Notes under the pieces: generated by a model
The model's input: the letters and a program-made list of their open reading frames with translations, nothing else
Told to the model about the DNA's origin: nothing
Database searches by the model: none
Origin: Elgaria multicarinata webbii
Taxonomy: Eukaryota > Chordata > Lepidosauria > Squamata > Anguidae
Length of the DNA: 64,000 nucleotides
Direction of reading: 5' to 3'
NCBI RefSeq assembly: GCF_023053635.1
Contig: NC_086177.1
Span: forward strand, 98,738,001 to 98,802,000
In this document: positions 44,092 to 57,700 of the stretch, one piece after another
How the letters are laid out: each line of letters begins with the position of its first letter
How positions within the stretch are numbered: the stretch's first letter is position 1
Program-made: the position numbers and the translations under genes

Positions 44092-44680
44092 CAGAATAAG
44101 AGCCAAGAGGGATCAGACCAGGAGTCCATCTAGTCCAGCATTCTGTTCACACAGTTGAACAGAATGCTGTTCACAGTTCAACCAGCTGTCAACTGAAAAC
44201 CCACAAGCAGTATATGAGTGCAGTAACACCTTCACTTCCATATTTCCCAGGAATTGGTGTACATAAGGATATTGCCTCTGATACTGGAGGTAGCACATTG
44301 CTATCAGGACTAGTAGCCATTGATGGCTTTCTCCTCGAGGAATTTGTCTACCCCGCTTTTAAAAAGATCCAAATTAGTGGCCATCACTAGGTCTTGTGGT
44401 AGCAAATTCCATAATCTAAGTATGCACTGTATAAAAAAGTATTTCCTTTTATCAGTCCTGAATCTCCCATTCATGGGATGATCCCAGGTTCTAGCATTAT
44501 GAGAGAATGTGCTGTGCACATTCTCCACACCATGCATAATTCTGTGCACCTCTATCATGTCTCCACTTAGTCTCATTTTTTCCAAGCTAAACAATCCCAG
44601 CTGTTGTAACCTTCCCACATAGGGGCCTCTTGATCATTTTAGTTGCCCTTTTCTCCACTTTTTCCAACAATATCTTCTTG
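44092..44680 (-). mobile_element. CR1-clade LINE 3' fragment
   Basis: The minus strand encodes RLQQLGLFSLEKMRLSGDMI, EVHRIMHGVENV and FRTDKRKYFFIQCILRLWN, typical of the ORF2 C-terminus, followed by the long 3' UTR. It is the longest copy of this subfamily here. Confidence 0.9.
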
Positions 44681-45043
44681 TCACTACACTTATACATGCC
44701 TACTCCAACCTAAACATCCCTACTCAGATGTAAGCTCCATTTAATTCAATAGGACCTGCTCTTTGTTAAATGAGTACATTAGAGGTTTGCACCTTTAAGA
44801 ACATTATGTAGAACTGCATGCCTTTACAGTTACAAACTGAACAGGTGTGTCTTTTTCTCCATGCGGGACGAGGCAGTACCTGTTGAATTTCTGCCTGCCA
44901 CAACACACAAAGGACCTGTCGGGGGAGCGCGAGCAATCGCGTACAAAGCAACCTTCCGAGCAATACACTCCAAGAACCCGTCTCCTAAATCCGTTTGTAC
45001 CAAGCCCCACCGCTAAACCCTCAATTTGCAATCCCATTTATCA

Positions 45044-45363
45044 TAGGGTGACCATATGAAAAGGAGGACAGGGCTCCTGTATCTTTAACAGTTGCATAGA
45101 AAAGGGAATTTCAGCAGGTGGTATTTGTATATATGGAGAACCTGGTGAAATTTCCTCTTCATCATAACAGTTAAAGCTGCAGGAGCTATACTACAGTTAC
45201 CAGATTTAAAAGAGGGAAAGGCACCTGCAGCTTTAACTGTTGTGATGAAGAGGAAATTTCACCAAGTTGTCCATATATACAAATGACACCTGCAGAAATT
45301 CCCTTTTCAATACAACTGTTCAAGATACAGGAGCCCTGTCCTCCTTTTCATATGGTCACCCTA
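45044..45363. mobile_element. Long-palindrome hAT MITE with perfect 8-bp target duplication
   Basis: ATTTATCA occurs at 45,036-45,043 and 45,364-45,371. The arms begin TAGGGTGACCATATGAAAAG and are complementary for most of their length (AGGAGGACAGGGCTCCTGTA; TAACAGTTAAAGCTGCAGG). It ends about 75 bases upstream of the likely TBC1D31 promoter. Confidence 0.92.
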
Positions 45364-45437
45364 ATTTATCACCTGCCATGGCTTAACCCGGATTTACCTG
45401 CAGGGCGGTTAACCTTCTGATATCAAAAAGGCAGATA

Positions 45438-45697
45438 AACTACTACTCCCAGCAGGCATCGGGCTGGATTGTTCCACGCCGAGAGGGGAGCGTCTCTTAT
45501 CCCTGCGTTCATGAGCGCCCGCCGAGGGAAGGAGTGTTCTCTTTCTCCTCCCCTCCTCCGTGGGGTGAACTTGGTGCCTTCCAAAGTGGGCGGGTCCTGG
45601 AAGGCGAAGCGGCGGTTGGGGCGGGGCAGTTCGGTTGGAACCTTTTCGAGCGCGAGGCGACGGCGGCTGGTCTTGATGCGCCTTCTTTCCAGCCAGG
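45438..45697 (+). promoter_or_regulatory. TBC1D31: TBC1D31 promoter region and 5' UTR
   Basis: A CpG-rich block lies immediately 5' of the start codon, with GGGCGG and GGGGCGGGGC boxes (about 45,588-45,626). A ZNF143-like sequence, AACTACTACTCCCAGCAGGC, is at about 45,438-45,457. No TATA box is seen. Confidence 0.5.
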
Positions 45698-45774
45698 ATG
45701 CAGAGTTCGGATCTGGGCAACAGGGAGGAGGGCAAGATCTGGCACCGCAAGCCTTCCCCGGCAGCGCAGCAGGG
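45698..45774 (+). CDS. TBC1D31: TBC1D31 coding exon 1
   Basis: Encodes MQSSDLGNREEGKIWHRKP and SPAAQQ, ending with two bases of a Gly codon before donor GTAACC. The ATG is the one used by the family and lies in CpG-rich DNA. Confidence 0.93.
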
Positions 45775-48700
45775 GTAACCGAGCAGGGGGCGGTTGGTTT
45801 TTTTGCTTTAATTAAACCTTCCTGTGTTCCTTGGGCCCGCACGTCAGATTACCCAGTCAATCAACAGTGGAGCCTCTCTGGCCAAAGGCAGTCTACCCTC
45901 TGGTTTACAGATGCTGCAAGCAGGCAACAAGAGGGCGCGGATTGCTTTCTTGCTTGCTCTTTCGTAATGTCATAGGCAACCTGGTGCTTTCCAGATGTTT
46001 TTGAGCACAACACCCATAAACCTCAGCCAGAATGGCCCGTGATCAGGGCTGGTGGGAGTTGTAGACCAAAACATCTGGAGGGTGCCAGCTGTTGCATTAG
46101 ATAAATTCAAGGAGAATGGTTCTGTCAGTGGTAGTCATGAGGGCAAAACGGAGCCTCAGGCAGAGATAGATAGTTACTTGAGATGCAATCATATGCATGC
46201 TTATACATACAAAAGTTGTAGGACTTTTTCTCCTCTAAGCATGCATAAGATTGCACTCTTAAAGCATTTTTATGCCTGCACTACAGCAAGAAAGGCCCCC
46301 AGCGTGGCTTACAGATCAATGAAACACAAGATGTTCCCTGCCCCTCCAGGGCCAGATCTACACCAAGAGGATATAACCCTTTTAAAATGCTTTGAAAACT
46401 GTATGTGGAATGTGTCCTGAGCCCCAACGGTTGTCACTACTGTTATAAACCGTTTTAAAGCAGTAAACAGCTCATCTCCTGCCCTCAGATGTTTTGGACT
46501 TCTGTTCCCTCCGGCCCCAGCTAGCATGGTCAGTGGACTGCTGGGAGTTGTAGTCCAAAACATCTGGAGGGCAGCAGGTGGGGGCAAGACCGATCTAAAA
46601 AGACATGATGCAAAAGGAGAAAGGGATGCCAAAGGGAAAGGGGAGAAAGCACACTCGGAAAACATTTATTAATGTTATACGATTCTTATGACAACAACTG
46701 TAACGCAAACAGAAGTTATTGGTCTTCTCACCGTGACTAGCTAGAATGGATGCAGAGAGCAGAAGCCAAAAATGGTTGGCCTCTCAGCTGAGCCAGTGGA
46801 GAGGCCCTGTGTTCTATCTGTCCCTCTTTTGAAGCGTGATGATGATGATGATGATTCACTGATCTGTTTTTGGCTACCTAATGTTGTGGACAAATAGCGG
46901 AGGCAATTAGGCGAAGTGGGGTGTGTGTGTAGTACTGATGGGCTCTTAGCTATGTAATCGCCATGTACAGAGGAAATACATCTCTAGCTACCAGATTCTT
47001 AGGACAAATAATCAGGGCAGGTCCTCCATCATCCATTGTATTTAGCCTGTTATTTAAGCACTTGTTGGGTGGTCAATAGTGACAAGGAGTTGCATGCAGG
47101 GTCTTACCTTCTTAAGGCTATAGTAGAGGGACTAGTCAAAATCCTTTTATTGTCACCCTTGTGCTATGTTGAGAAGGCTACGAGTTAATGGCTTATCCAA
47201 CCCTCCAGGGTTTCCTGCAGCCCTTCCCTCCCCACCTTCTCTAAAAAGGCCATACCAAGTCCTTTAAACCCATTTCTATTTCTGGAAGACACGGGCAAAT
47301 GTCATGACTCCTGTCTTTTCAAGATCTTTAACAGCTTCCTCTGGGAGACGCATTGCGCATATGTGCCAGTCATTGTCACTCTTACCTTGCTACGAATTTG
47401 GTATTTCCAGTTGTTTGCAATAGCCTTCCTCAATTTGGCGCCCACCATGCAGACTGGGACAATGGGAGTTGTAGTTCAACATATTTAGAGTGTCGTGGGT
47501 TGGGGAAAGCTAGTTCACACATATTGGCAGGCAATGGGTAGCAAAACAGCAAACTAATCCTTTCCCAGAAGAATTGAGAGCCTTTATTTACCCGCCCCCC
47601 AAAAGCAACACACTAGAGAAGAACTGTAGAAGGGAATCTATTTGTCTGTATGCTACCATTTTTCTTTATGAAACAAACAAATTAGAGAGGATTGGTTTTT
47701 CTTTGTATTTTTTTATGTTAAAGTATTTTTGCACGTGGCATATATTTGTTCCATATCTTGCCCCTTCTAAATAGATGTTCTGCGGTGGCTTTAAGAAAAT
47801 TAGAAGGACACGGTCGAGAAATATTTCTGTATAAGAAATTCTTTTGTATATGTCAAAAAGTTGGCAGTGGTTCTATAAGTAAGATTTTGACTGCAGAGAG
47901 TCCATTCCATGCAGAGTTAGGACCATCCGTCTCTTAGTTTCTGTGGGCTATGGTAAACGTTACTCTTCATAATACCAGGCTGGTAACGTTTTCTTGTTTT
48001 CTCCTCAGAGTCATTGTAAATATTATTCACAGTACCACAGGCTACCATTCGAAGACGATACGTTTTTTGAATGTGGCCTTTGGCAGTTTGGGAGATTCAT
48101 TGCTTGCTGGAGACCATCAAGGGAATATCTATGTTTTTGACTTGGTTGGAAATAGGTAAGTGGTACTTGTTTATTGCTCTCATCTTCTGTCTTGCCCTTG
48201 TTTGAAATGCATAGATTCTGTGGGTGGAGGGATGCCTGCGCTAGCATAGTTTCAACCATGTCGTGGAGGGGACAACTCTTTGCCCCTCTACTCCTGGAAA
48301 ATTCCTACCCAATTCTTCACATATGCACAATGCTATCCAAAACTGGATGTTCACCAATGGAACAGAAATCACTGGTGGAATGGATTTCTCCTCCCCCCTG
48401 CAGGGACGAGCAGAAGGTAGATCTCCAGATGTTTGGACTTCCACTCCCAGAAGACCCTGCCAGTCAATGGTCAGGAATACTGGGAGTCCAAAACAACTGG
48501 AGATCTACTTTCTGCCCACCCTTGCTCTAGACGGTTGAAGGGACCTCCCTGAGCAGATGTGTGGGGCGCTCGAAGGCCGCAGAGCGGAAGAGACCAAGGT
48601 GAAGTCTAGTCGCACAAGCAGAAGGCCACTCACACGATGTTGGATTTAACCCACCGTGTCTTGGCAATGTCTGAAAATACTCTATAAAGTAATATTCCAT

Positions 48701-51700
48701 TTTCCTGAGAACTGTGTTCTGAATGTTTTGTCTCAGAGGATTTCTGTCTGGATAAATGAGGTTATCCTGCATTTCAGATTATTGTTTTTTGGCTACTGTG
48801 TGAAGAGCCTGTGAAACCTTCACAAAGGTCACATGTAGGCCGTGTGTCTTATTGGCAGTCATTTACCGTTCGGCTTGACGGCGGTCCTGAGGGCTTCTTG
48901 CGCTCTGCAGAAACCATTGTGATTTGTCCAAATAGGTTCAACCTGGTTCAGCGAACAACACAAGCTTGCACTGCTCTGGCATTTAATCTCCGCAGGAAAA
49001 CTGAGTTCCTTGTGGCTTTGGCGGACTATTCCATTAAATGCTTTGATACAGGTAATAGCCATGCGTTTAAAAAACGTTGCTCTGTATAAATTGCTGCTTC
49101 TATCTTTCATGTCTGAAGATCGCTACAGTGTAAAATATCCCACAGTTTCCGTTCCAAACAGTATACAGGCATCTGCATCAGTCATTGCAGGATAAGCTGC
49201 CTTTCTTGCTACTAAAAGAAAAGAATCCAGGTAGCGAGAAGTGTGAAATATCAAACCTTCAACATAAGAACCAGACAGGTGACCACTCATTTAAATCGCA
49301 GGGAGCACCTGCACTCTGAAGATCACCTGATAGTTGCTGAGCACTTCCTTTAGACTGAGCACCCTAGAACTGGAAGGATCTTCATTTTTGTCCTTTAAAA
49401 GTTAATGGACATCTTATACGTGTTTATTCAGAAGTAAACCCCACTGAGGTTCTCCACATGAACGAAATAAGACATGCTCATGACTAGCCACTCACGGAAG
49501 TTTGCGGGTCCTTTTGACGATGACATCAACCTCCTGCACGTCTTTTGCAATTTTCTTCAATTATTCCAGTCAAAAAACCCTGGATATCCCAATTCTTCTG
49601 GAATACTATGAGATTTCCTACCATGTGCAGCTAAAGTTGCATTACAAAGTACCCACTAGAGGGCACTGTCCCAATCCCATTCAAGGCTCCAAGCACCGAG
49701 ATGAGGGAAAGTTTTCAATTATAGACCATGTGGTCGCCTCTCTCTGCCCGTGTAATGCAGACCATTACAATTGTGCAAGAGAAGCAGGAAGCAAAGCGCC
49801 AGTAAGACAATGCAATTTCCCCTTAATCTAAAGCAGCCCTAGGTTCAGTAAATATGTATAGGATTACAGCCTTAAGCACTTTGAAGTCCCGTTAATCCTA
49901 GCATAGGGGTGCACAACTTCCTCCACCACTCCCATCAGCCTTAACTGCAGCCAGCCACCTGCTTGCTCCAACATCCCTACCGCCACAGAAATCCCGCCCC
50001 ATGGCTGCCAATCTCTCATCAATTGTACCACTCCTACAGGCAATACAATTCTTTATAAGGTTCTCTGGGGGATGAAGTGGAGATCCTTCTGTATCAGGAT
50101 CACTGGGGGAGTAGAGAGAAGGCTGTCTACGGCTTCCCCCAGAGATCTTCATACAGACTGATCTTTCCCCAGTGCTGCCAGCCGCAAGGAAAGACCAATT
50201 TGTTTGATGACCTCTGAGATGTCTATGCGCGTGTTATGTGTGTACATGTGTGCAGCCCCCCAAGCAAGCATCACATGCAGCTCTCGAGGCTAAGAAGATT
50301 GTGTGCACCCCTGTTCTAGTGAAAGCAATTCAAGCAGATATGTTCCCATTGAAGTCAGTGGGACTTATAAGTGGCTGGATCGCATCCTCCGTGTCCAGCC
50401 TTCATAATTTTGGAGGAAGAGTTGGGAGCATGTCACCATAGAAGTTGTGCCAAATCCTACTTGCTTAAAGGTTTTGAGTTTCTAAAGTAATGGGAACTAA
50501 GAATTATGCAAGTTTTTTTAAAAACCCATTTTTTAAATACTGTCGTGTGTGTGTGTTGGATGTGTATACAGACACAGAACCACTTTATACCAGAGTCTTA
50601 CACAGGGCTCACAGGAGCCTCCCTTTCAGGAGACTGATGGAGGCTCACATCTGCTTAGCTTCAGCAAATGTTGAACCTGTTCCTATTCCCTTGCATAGAA
50701 TTATTATTTGGAAAATCCAGGCTTTTACCGAAGCAGGGTTTGCCATAATTTCTAGTGGATTGCTTGTCTAATTTTAAGGTTAAGATGAATATATGCTAGG
50801 AATAACATCTCCTTGATCCCTCATCCATTTTCTGATGATGCCGCTGTAGCCTCTTCGTCCTCTTGTGTTTACGTCTTGTCGTTTTGATGCCCTCCTTATT
50901 GCCGCAGACACCAAAGAGCTTGTTAGCTGGATGAGAGGGCACGACTCTTCGGTGTCCTCAATCTCAGTTCATGGTTCCGGCCGATATGCCATCACGTCCT
51001 CTGCGGATACAGCCCAGCTTTGGGATCTTGACACGTTTCAGCGCAAAAGAAAGCTGAATGTTCGCCAGTCTGTGGGTATCCAGAAGGTCAGTGTTAAGAA
51101 ACTCCTCTTTTGCCACGTTTGTCAGCCTCCATTCTGGAATATGGAGCAATTTAAATTGCTGTCAGGCCCCAGTGAGAGCCAAGGACCTATCACAGTAGAG
51201 TTGACTTCTTGCTTAGATCAGTGGTCTTCAACCTTTTCAAACCCGGGCTTCAACTTTAACTGAAAAATGCATTAATTTTTTTACCATATATTTGTATGGT
51301 GGTAGCGCTGCTCTTGCAATACACTTTGGGTCAGACTGAGATCCAGTAGTGGGCCCACAGGGTTTCTAGAGTCGCCCCGCAGTTCACTTCCTTGACCCCT
51401 TGCAACAGTTAGGTTTGAAAAAAGCCTCCTATTGGAGCTGCTGGGAGGCTTTTTTTCATTGGCTCCAATGGGAGGCTTTTTGTTCACGTCAGATTGCTGC
51501 ATGGGGGGGGCATCTTTTTGTGTGTGAGGGGATTTATTTACTTGTTTATCTATTTGATTTATAACCTGCCTTTTTACCAAGAAACAACACTCAAGACAGC
51601 TTACAAAACAATTTTAAAACAGCTTAAAACAATAAACCATATTAAAAATGCAATACAATTACAGAATAAAAACAGTAGACTTATCCCACAGACTTGCTTC

Positions 51701-54700
51701 CAGGCCAAAGGCCTCCTTGAATATAGCTGTCTCTGCCATCGGAAGGATAGCAGAGAGGGAGTGAGCCTAGCCCCCCTTGGAAGGGGGTTCCACAGCTGTG
51801 GCATGAACCACTGTAATGTTACCCACCAGGGAATGTGGTTCTCTGGGTGAAAAGGGTTCCCTGCTTCTGGTTTAGAAAATGCGCAAGCCTGACCTGGAGG
51901 TTCTTAGAGAGCTAGGCCATACCACATGACTCTCTCCCGCCATTGTTGTGAAGAGCTTGCTTTGACATCTGGCTGGTTTCTTGTAGTTCTATAGCACAGA
52001 CTAGAGTGCTTGCAATGTCCTTCATTCCCAGTGTCAAGACCTCTGAGCTGACATCTCAGCACTTCACTAGCTTGCCATTGATGTGATCTTGTCAGATGGT
52101 TTGGGTCAAGGTTACCTGCGGGATCACTTTCTCCCGTACAATCCGCCCCACACTCTCAGGTCCTCTGGGAAGAATTTACTCCAGTCAACAAAAACGAGGC
52201 TGACAACCATTACCCAGAGGACCTTTTCTTCTGCCGCTCCCAGATTGTGGAATGGCCTGCTGGGAGAGATTCATCAACGTAAGAGTCTTCCGGAATGTAA
52301 GAAAGCCATAAAGACTGATCTCTTCCGGCAGGCCTACCACCCAGTTGAATTTCAAGATGCCTTTTAATCATGTGCTGCTTTTTAATAATGTATTCGTTTT
52401 ATATGTTTTTATCAATTATGTGTATTTTATGGTGTTTTGCATTTGTGTTGTTCCCCGCCTCGATCCAGAGGGAGAGGCGGGTAACAAATTATTATTATTA
52501 TTATTAAAGTTCAAATATAGCTGAAATTTGGGAGCTTCTTTTTTTAGAAGTTCAAATATGACTTCTGTTCGGGGGTAGAAAGCTGCTTGTTTTAAAATAT
52601 CTCCTCCAGGTAGTCTTCCCTGTGCTTTCAGGTGTTCTTTCTTCCACTAAGTAACACCATTCTCAGCTGCTTTAAAGATAATTCTATCTTTGCCTGGGAG
52701 TTTGACACTCTTCGCTGCAAGTATCAGCTGCCATCGCCAATAGAAGGTTCTTCGTTGCGCTATAAAACCTTTGCTGTTACAAGGTACGTTGCCATCTTCA
52801 AGCGTGCAAAAATCCAAACATGCAGTATTAAGTTACATTCAGATAACTTATTTTGTTTACAGGTATCTTACCTCTGCCAAAAAAAATTCTACGCCTTGCT
52901 ATTAAAGTCCCAGCTAGACGTGATGCTGTTGCAGGAAAGTGGTTGCTTCCAGTTTGGCCCTCAAATCCTGAAAACAAGATCCACTGTTTTGTAGAAGAAC
53001 TTTAAACTGTTTCGTATAATCTGTTGGGGTCTCTTTTGCTCTTACTTTTTGGGGTTGTCATCCATTTTTAAAAAATATTCTGGCCGATACATTAAAACAG
53101 CTTTCCCCAACCTGACGCTAGGTTTTATTTTATTTGTGACATTTATATACCGCAGAATATAATAAAATCTCTCAGCAGTTCATAATAAAATCTCTCAGCA
53201 GTTTACAATATTAAAATACAATATTTCACTTTTAATATTGTATTGTAATACTGTAAGCCGCTGAGAGATTTTGTTATCTTCAGCGATATAGCAATGTCAC
53301 AAATAATAAAGGAATACAATCCGGTGCCTTCCAGATGTGTTGGATTCCAGTTCCCATCATTCCAAGCCAGCATGGCCAATTGACCCTGACTTTGGGATTT
53401 CAGCTGTTGATAGAGATGGCAGGATTTAATGACAACTCCGTCTTGTTTTGGGCTACAGAGACGGCCGTGTCCTTGCAGCCGGTGGCAAATCAAATCACCT
53501 TCACTTGTGGTGTTTGGAGTCTAGGCAGCTGCTCAGAATAATCCAGATGCCAACCAGCGTGCGAGCTGTCCGCCACCTAGAATTCCTTCTGGATAGCTTT
53601 GACGGTGGCTCTAATCAGGTGAGTGGCCGAGTTTGAAGCAAAAGAGTAAAAGGGTATTTGGTAAGTTCCTGGTGGCTGACGTTGACTTTTTTCTTCCTGA
53701 ATGGGACTAGAAGTCCTGCTTCCCTCTTGGATTCAAAAACATTTACTTCTCAGTTGTGTAAGAATTAGCAGTTGCCACTCTGAGCAGAGCCCACCCACCT
53801 GCGTTTCCGCACGGAAATGAAATTGTCACTGAGTCCTGCCTTTCAAAACCTTCCCGAATGAAACAAACAAGCCGTGTTAATCGATAACCTAAGCAAGCAG
53901 TCGATTAAAAATTCCCACTCTCCACAAAGCCGCTTTTAACCTCGTGGCGTCACATCTAATTTGGCCTTTAGGTAGCTTTGTTGGGCTCTGATGAAGGTTT
54001 TAGTGTAGCCCAAAACTCTGCATACTCCCGTGCTAACAGATGTTGCTTTAAAATATATCACCCAATTTTGTATTTCTAAACCGTTCCAGAAAATGAGACA
54101 GTCAGTGATTTGAAGGCTGTAGCGTAAGGAATTCTTGCCGCAAGAGACTCTTTGTTATTGCATAAATAAAATGGAGATCCTTGATCTGTTCACTTTATTG
54201 TGAGGTTAGAGCCAAATCTCTTCTCGTTAGGAAAATACACTCTAGGTCCGTTCCTAATCAAACTGAGTTTTTGATTGGGGATCGAGATCATTCTGTTACC
54301 TGTACTGGGGTTTCATTTGCTTACTTGGCTGCAAAAATCAGAAGAACGTCTATGGATGCATCACTGGTTAATCGTGTAATGGTGCTGCATGATTAGAACA
54401 GGGGGTTAAAAGTAATTATTCAAATTAATTAATTAGAAAGCCTTTTATGCCTTTGCCCTTTAGGTTCTTGGCGTGCTGAGCCAGGATAATATTCTGAGAT
54501 TTATCAACGTACGGACATGTAAGCTTCTCTTTGATGTTGGCAGTCACGAAGAGGGAATCAGCATTGTTACCATGAGCCCCAATGGAAGATACATTGCAGC
54601 GGTAATGGAGAATGGCAGCCTTAATGTATACAGCATCCAGGCTCTGACACAAGAAGTGAACAAGGTAAAGTTGTGAAGTGATTAGACCCCCATTAATGTA

Positions 54701-57700
54701 TTGCAGGCTTTCCCAACCTGGTGCTATGATGATGATGATGATGATGACTAAAAATATATATTTCTAGGTCGCATTTGGGGGCAAAAATCCTCCCAGGGCA
54801 GCTTACAACATTAACATCCGTACAGTAAAATACCTATACAATAATAAGGCAGCAAACGTTCATAGAACAACAGACACAAGCAATAAAAAATTACTAAAAC
54901 CCTACAGCTTAATCGCAGTTACAGAGCAGAACAGTCCAGTAAAACATAGTCAGGGGAAGGTGAGAGTGAACAATTTGGTTTTCTGGGCCTTCCTAAAAAG
55001 ACTGGGGTGATGGGACTGGACAGACCTCTGATGGCAACTCATTCCAGAGTTGCGGGCCTGCTGCAGTGAAGGCCCTGTTTCATGTACTTGCCCACCTAAC
55101 TGCCTTCAAAGGTGGGCAAGTGCGAAAGATCAAAAACAGCACTTTAAACTGGGCTCAGAAACACACCGGTAACCAGTGTAGCTGGCACAGTATAGATGTT
55201 ATATGATCTGACTGCCTTTCCCCCAGCAAGACTCAGGCAGCCATATTCTGCACAGGCTGAAGTTTCCAAACCTCCTTCAAAGGCAGCCCCACGTACAGCG
55301 CATTACTGTCGTCCATCATGGATATCACTAGGCATGGATAACCGAGCCAAGGTTCGTCTTCCCAGATAGGGCCTCAGTTGGTGAACCAGTCTAAGCTGGT
55401 AAAATGCACTCCTGGACACCGCAGCCACCTGGGCTTCCCCACTAAGGCAGCGTCTAGAAGGACTCCCAGACTGTAATCCTCATCTAAGATCAATTGTAAA
55501 ACTCCATCCGGAATAGTTGGTTTCTCAACCCCCAGCACCTCTGAGATTAAATCTCAGTTTGTTCACCCTCCTCCACCCCGAAACAGCTTCCAGACACTGG
55601 TCCAAGGGTTCCACGGCCTCCCTGGGATGTGTAGATGGAACCAAGAGATCAATCTGAGGATCATCTGCATACTGATGGAACTTCAGCCCAAACCTTCTGA
55701 TGACTTCCCCCAGCAGTTTCATGAGGATGCTACAAAACATGGGGGGCAAGACAGAACCTTGCAGCACCCCACAGGCTAATAGCCATGGGGTGGAACAGAC
55801 GTCCCCCCAGCACCACCTTCTGAGACCATCTTCCAGGATCCATCAGATGTGTTGGACTATAACTTCCATCATTCCCAGCCAGCATGATCAACAGCCTTGA
55901 TGGCTGTGGTTGATGGGAGTTTTAGGCCAACTTGTCCGGAGGATGGCTGATTTAGACCATGACCCTGTTCAGACAACACGCTAAGCCACGGTGGTTAAGC
56001 ATTTTGAGCTAAACGTTAAGGCTTAGCGTGACGTGTGAACCATGACTTAGTGGCTGAGTTCGGATGACATGCTAATCAACCGGGGGGTGGGTAATAGGAA
56101 CAGAATGGGAAACAACAGTTGATTAGTGTGTCGTCCAAACTCAGCCAGTGTGTTGTGTGAACCATGCCATAACCACGGTTTAAACACACTCACCATTTTC
56201 TGCAAAAGGGTTTGCGACCTAACCCTTTTGCAGCAAATTAGCATGTTGCCTGAACAGGCCCAGTGATGAAAATATTTAGACTTTTCTTGAAGTTTGAGGA
56301 TCCCCTGTAGCAGTCTTCATCCCAGGGCTGGAGGCTTTTCATCCAGTTTTCTGAATCGTGTGCTTTTCAGCCGCCTCCACCTCTGTTTAAAGTAATTGAA
56401 GAGTCATCGAAAGACACGAACAAGCTTACCGTGAGAGTGACATCTGGAATCTCAGCGAGGCCATGGAAATCAAAAGGGGGCAAAATCCAAACCAAAGTGT
56501 TACGGCCACAGCCGGACACGTCGCATGAGGATAAAGAGGTAAGAACATGTGTTGCTTTTCTGTGATTAGCTGGAAGTAGAATTAAAACAAGAGCTTCCAT
56601 GTAGCACTTAATAAAGTCCTGCAGTATCCAGCAATGCTCTTCCCTTTGGACATGGTCCTCCTATAAGGTTTACTCCTAAATAAGTCCCATTCAGCAAAGT
56701 TTCTCAGCAATATTAATTAGAAGTTTCCTCTTTGTAGGGCTAGCCTAGTTTATTGCTTCCTGATGAGCCTGGCTGGAAAAGTTAGGGAGGGAAAGCTTTC
56801 TAGTTGCTCCTTGAATAGGCTTTCTTAATTCTTCCAGCATTGGTTTCTGTGCTCACATGAGGAGGCTGTAATTGCCAATTCCCTTTCAGTTTTTTTTCAT
56901 TTTTATAGTGAAATAGTATTGTTCCACTATTAAAAAGGAAAAGAAAAAAATAAGAGGAAGTCAGTAATTAAAGCTTCTCCACCCCTTTCAGGAACCAAAG
57001 CAGATACCAAGACAATTAATAGGCTGTTCATCACTAATCACCTATCTGTTCTTCTCATGAAACAAATTGTGCTGAACATGCAAAAAAGGAAGCATTTAAC
57101 TAAATACACAGAAGCCCTTAAAAAGCTTCACTTGTGTTTTTCCTGTCTGTACAAGACAGGCTGGTGCTGCAGTTGTATTGTATTGCAAAAAAGTGCAAAA
57201 AGTACCCTACTGGAATCCATCAGGCTGACAATGATGTTGTCTGGATTCTTCATACACTATTGTGCTGTTCTACATCCCTGACTAATTTCATTGAGGCTTG
57301 CCCAGGAGAACGTCTCAGTGGACTGTGTTTCATGCGGTAGATCTATCTGTCTTCCAGACTGTAGCCCTAAATGACATCGACGTGTGAGTACTGAGGTAGC
57401 TACCTCAGCTTGCTTCCAGCATAGGACCGTCCCTGACCTGTATTACAGCGACAAACTCATTCTTTGGAATTCTACTACAAAGCGTGGTGTAGCCATTTGA
57501 ATGTCGGACTAGGTACCTGAACTGTTTCCATCTCAGCTGATTATAACAACTTTATCTATAAGAACTGGTGCCTGGACTTGTGTTTCTCCTCCTCCCTCCC
57601 TATCTCTTTTTCCTTGTGTGTCATGACATTTAGATTGTACAGCTGTGGGAAGGGACTCTTACTACTGGTCTTTGTAAGGCACTGTGGGAACCTTTTTGGC

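Larger units (their letters stand above)
41961..45437. other. Spacer between DERL1 and TBC1D31
   Basis: Contains an L2 tail (42,025-42,160), a composite MITE (42,405-42,675), a short palindrome (43,010-43,085), an L2-like tail remnant (43,840-43,905), a CR1 (44,092-44,680) and a hAT element (45,044-45,363). I see nothing recognisable in 42,680-43,005, 43,090-43,835 or 44,770-45,030. Confidence 0.6.
45775..48008 (+). other. TBC1D31: TBC1D31 intron 1
   Basis: Contains three palindromic MITEs (45,970-46,095; 46,480-46,585; 47,421-47,512) and a GAT repeat near 46,840. Bases 46,590-47,415 and 47,515-48,000 show nothing recognisable. Confidence 0.6.
51087..52631 (+). other. TBC1D31: TBC1D31 intron 4
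   Basis: Holds a minus-strand L2 (51,525-51,935) and a plus-strand L2 (52,085-52,505). Bases 51,090-51,520 show nothing I recognise. Confidence 0.6.

Noticed and set aside
45409-45975. Long frames around TBC1D31 exon 1 as separate genes
   Set aside because: CpG-rich promoter DNA lacks stops. The only supported coding is the short exon 1 frame that splices in phase to exon 2.
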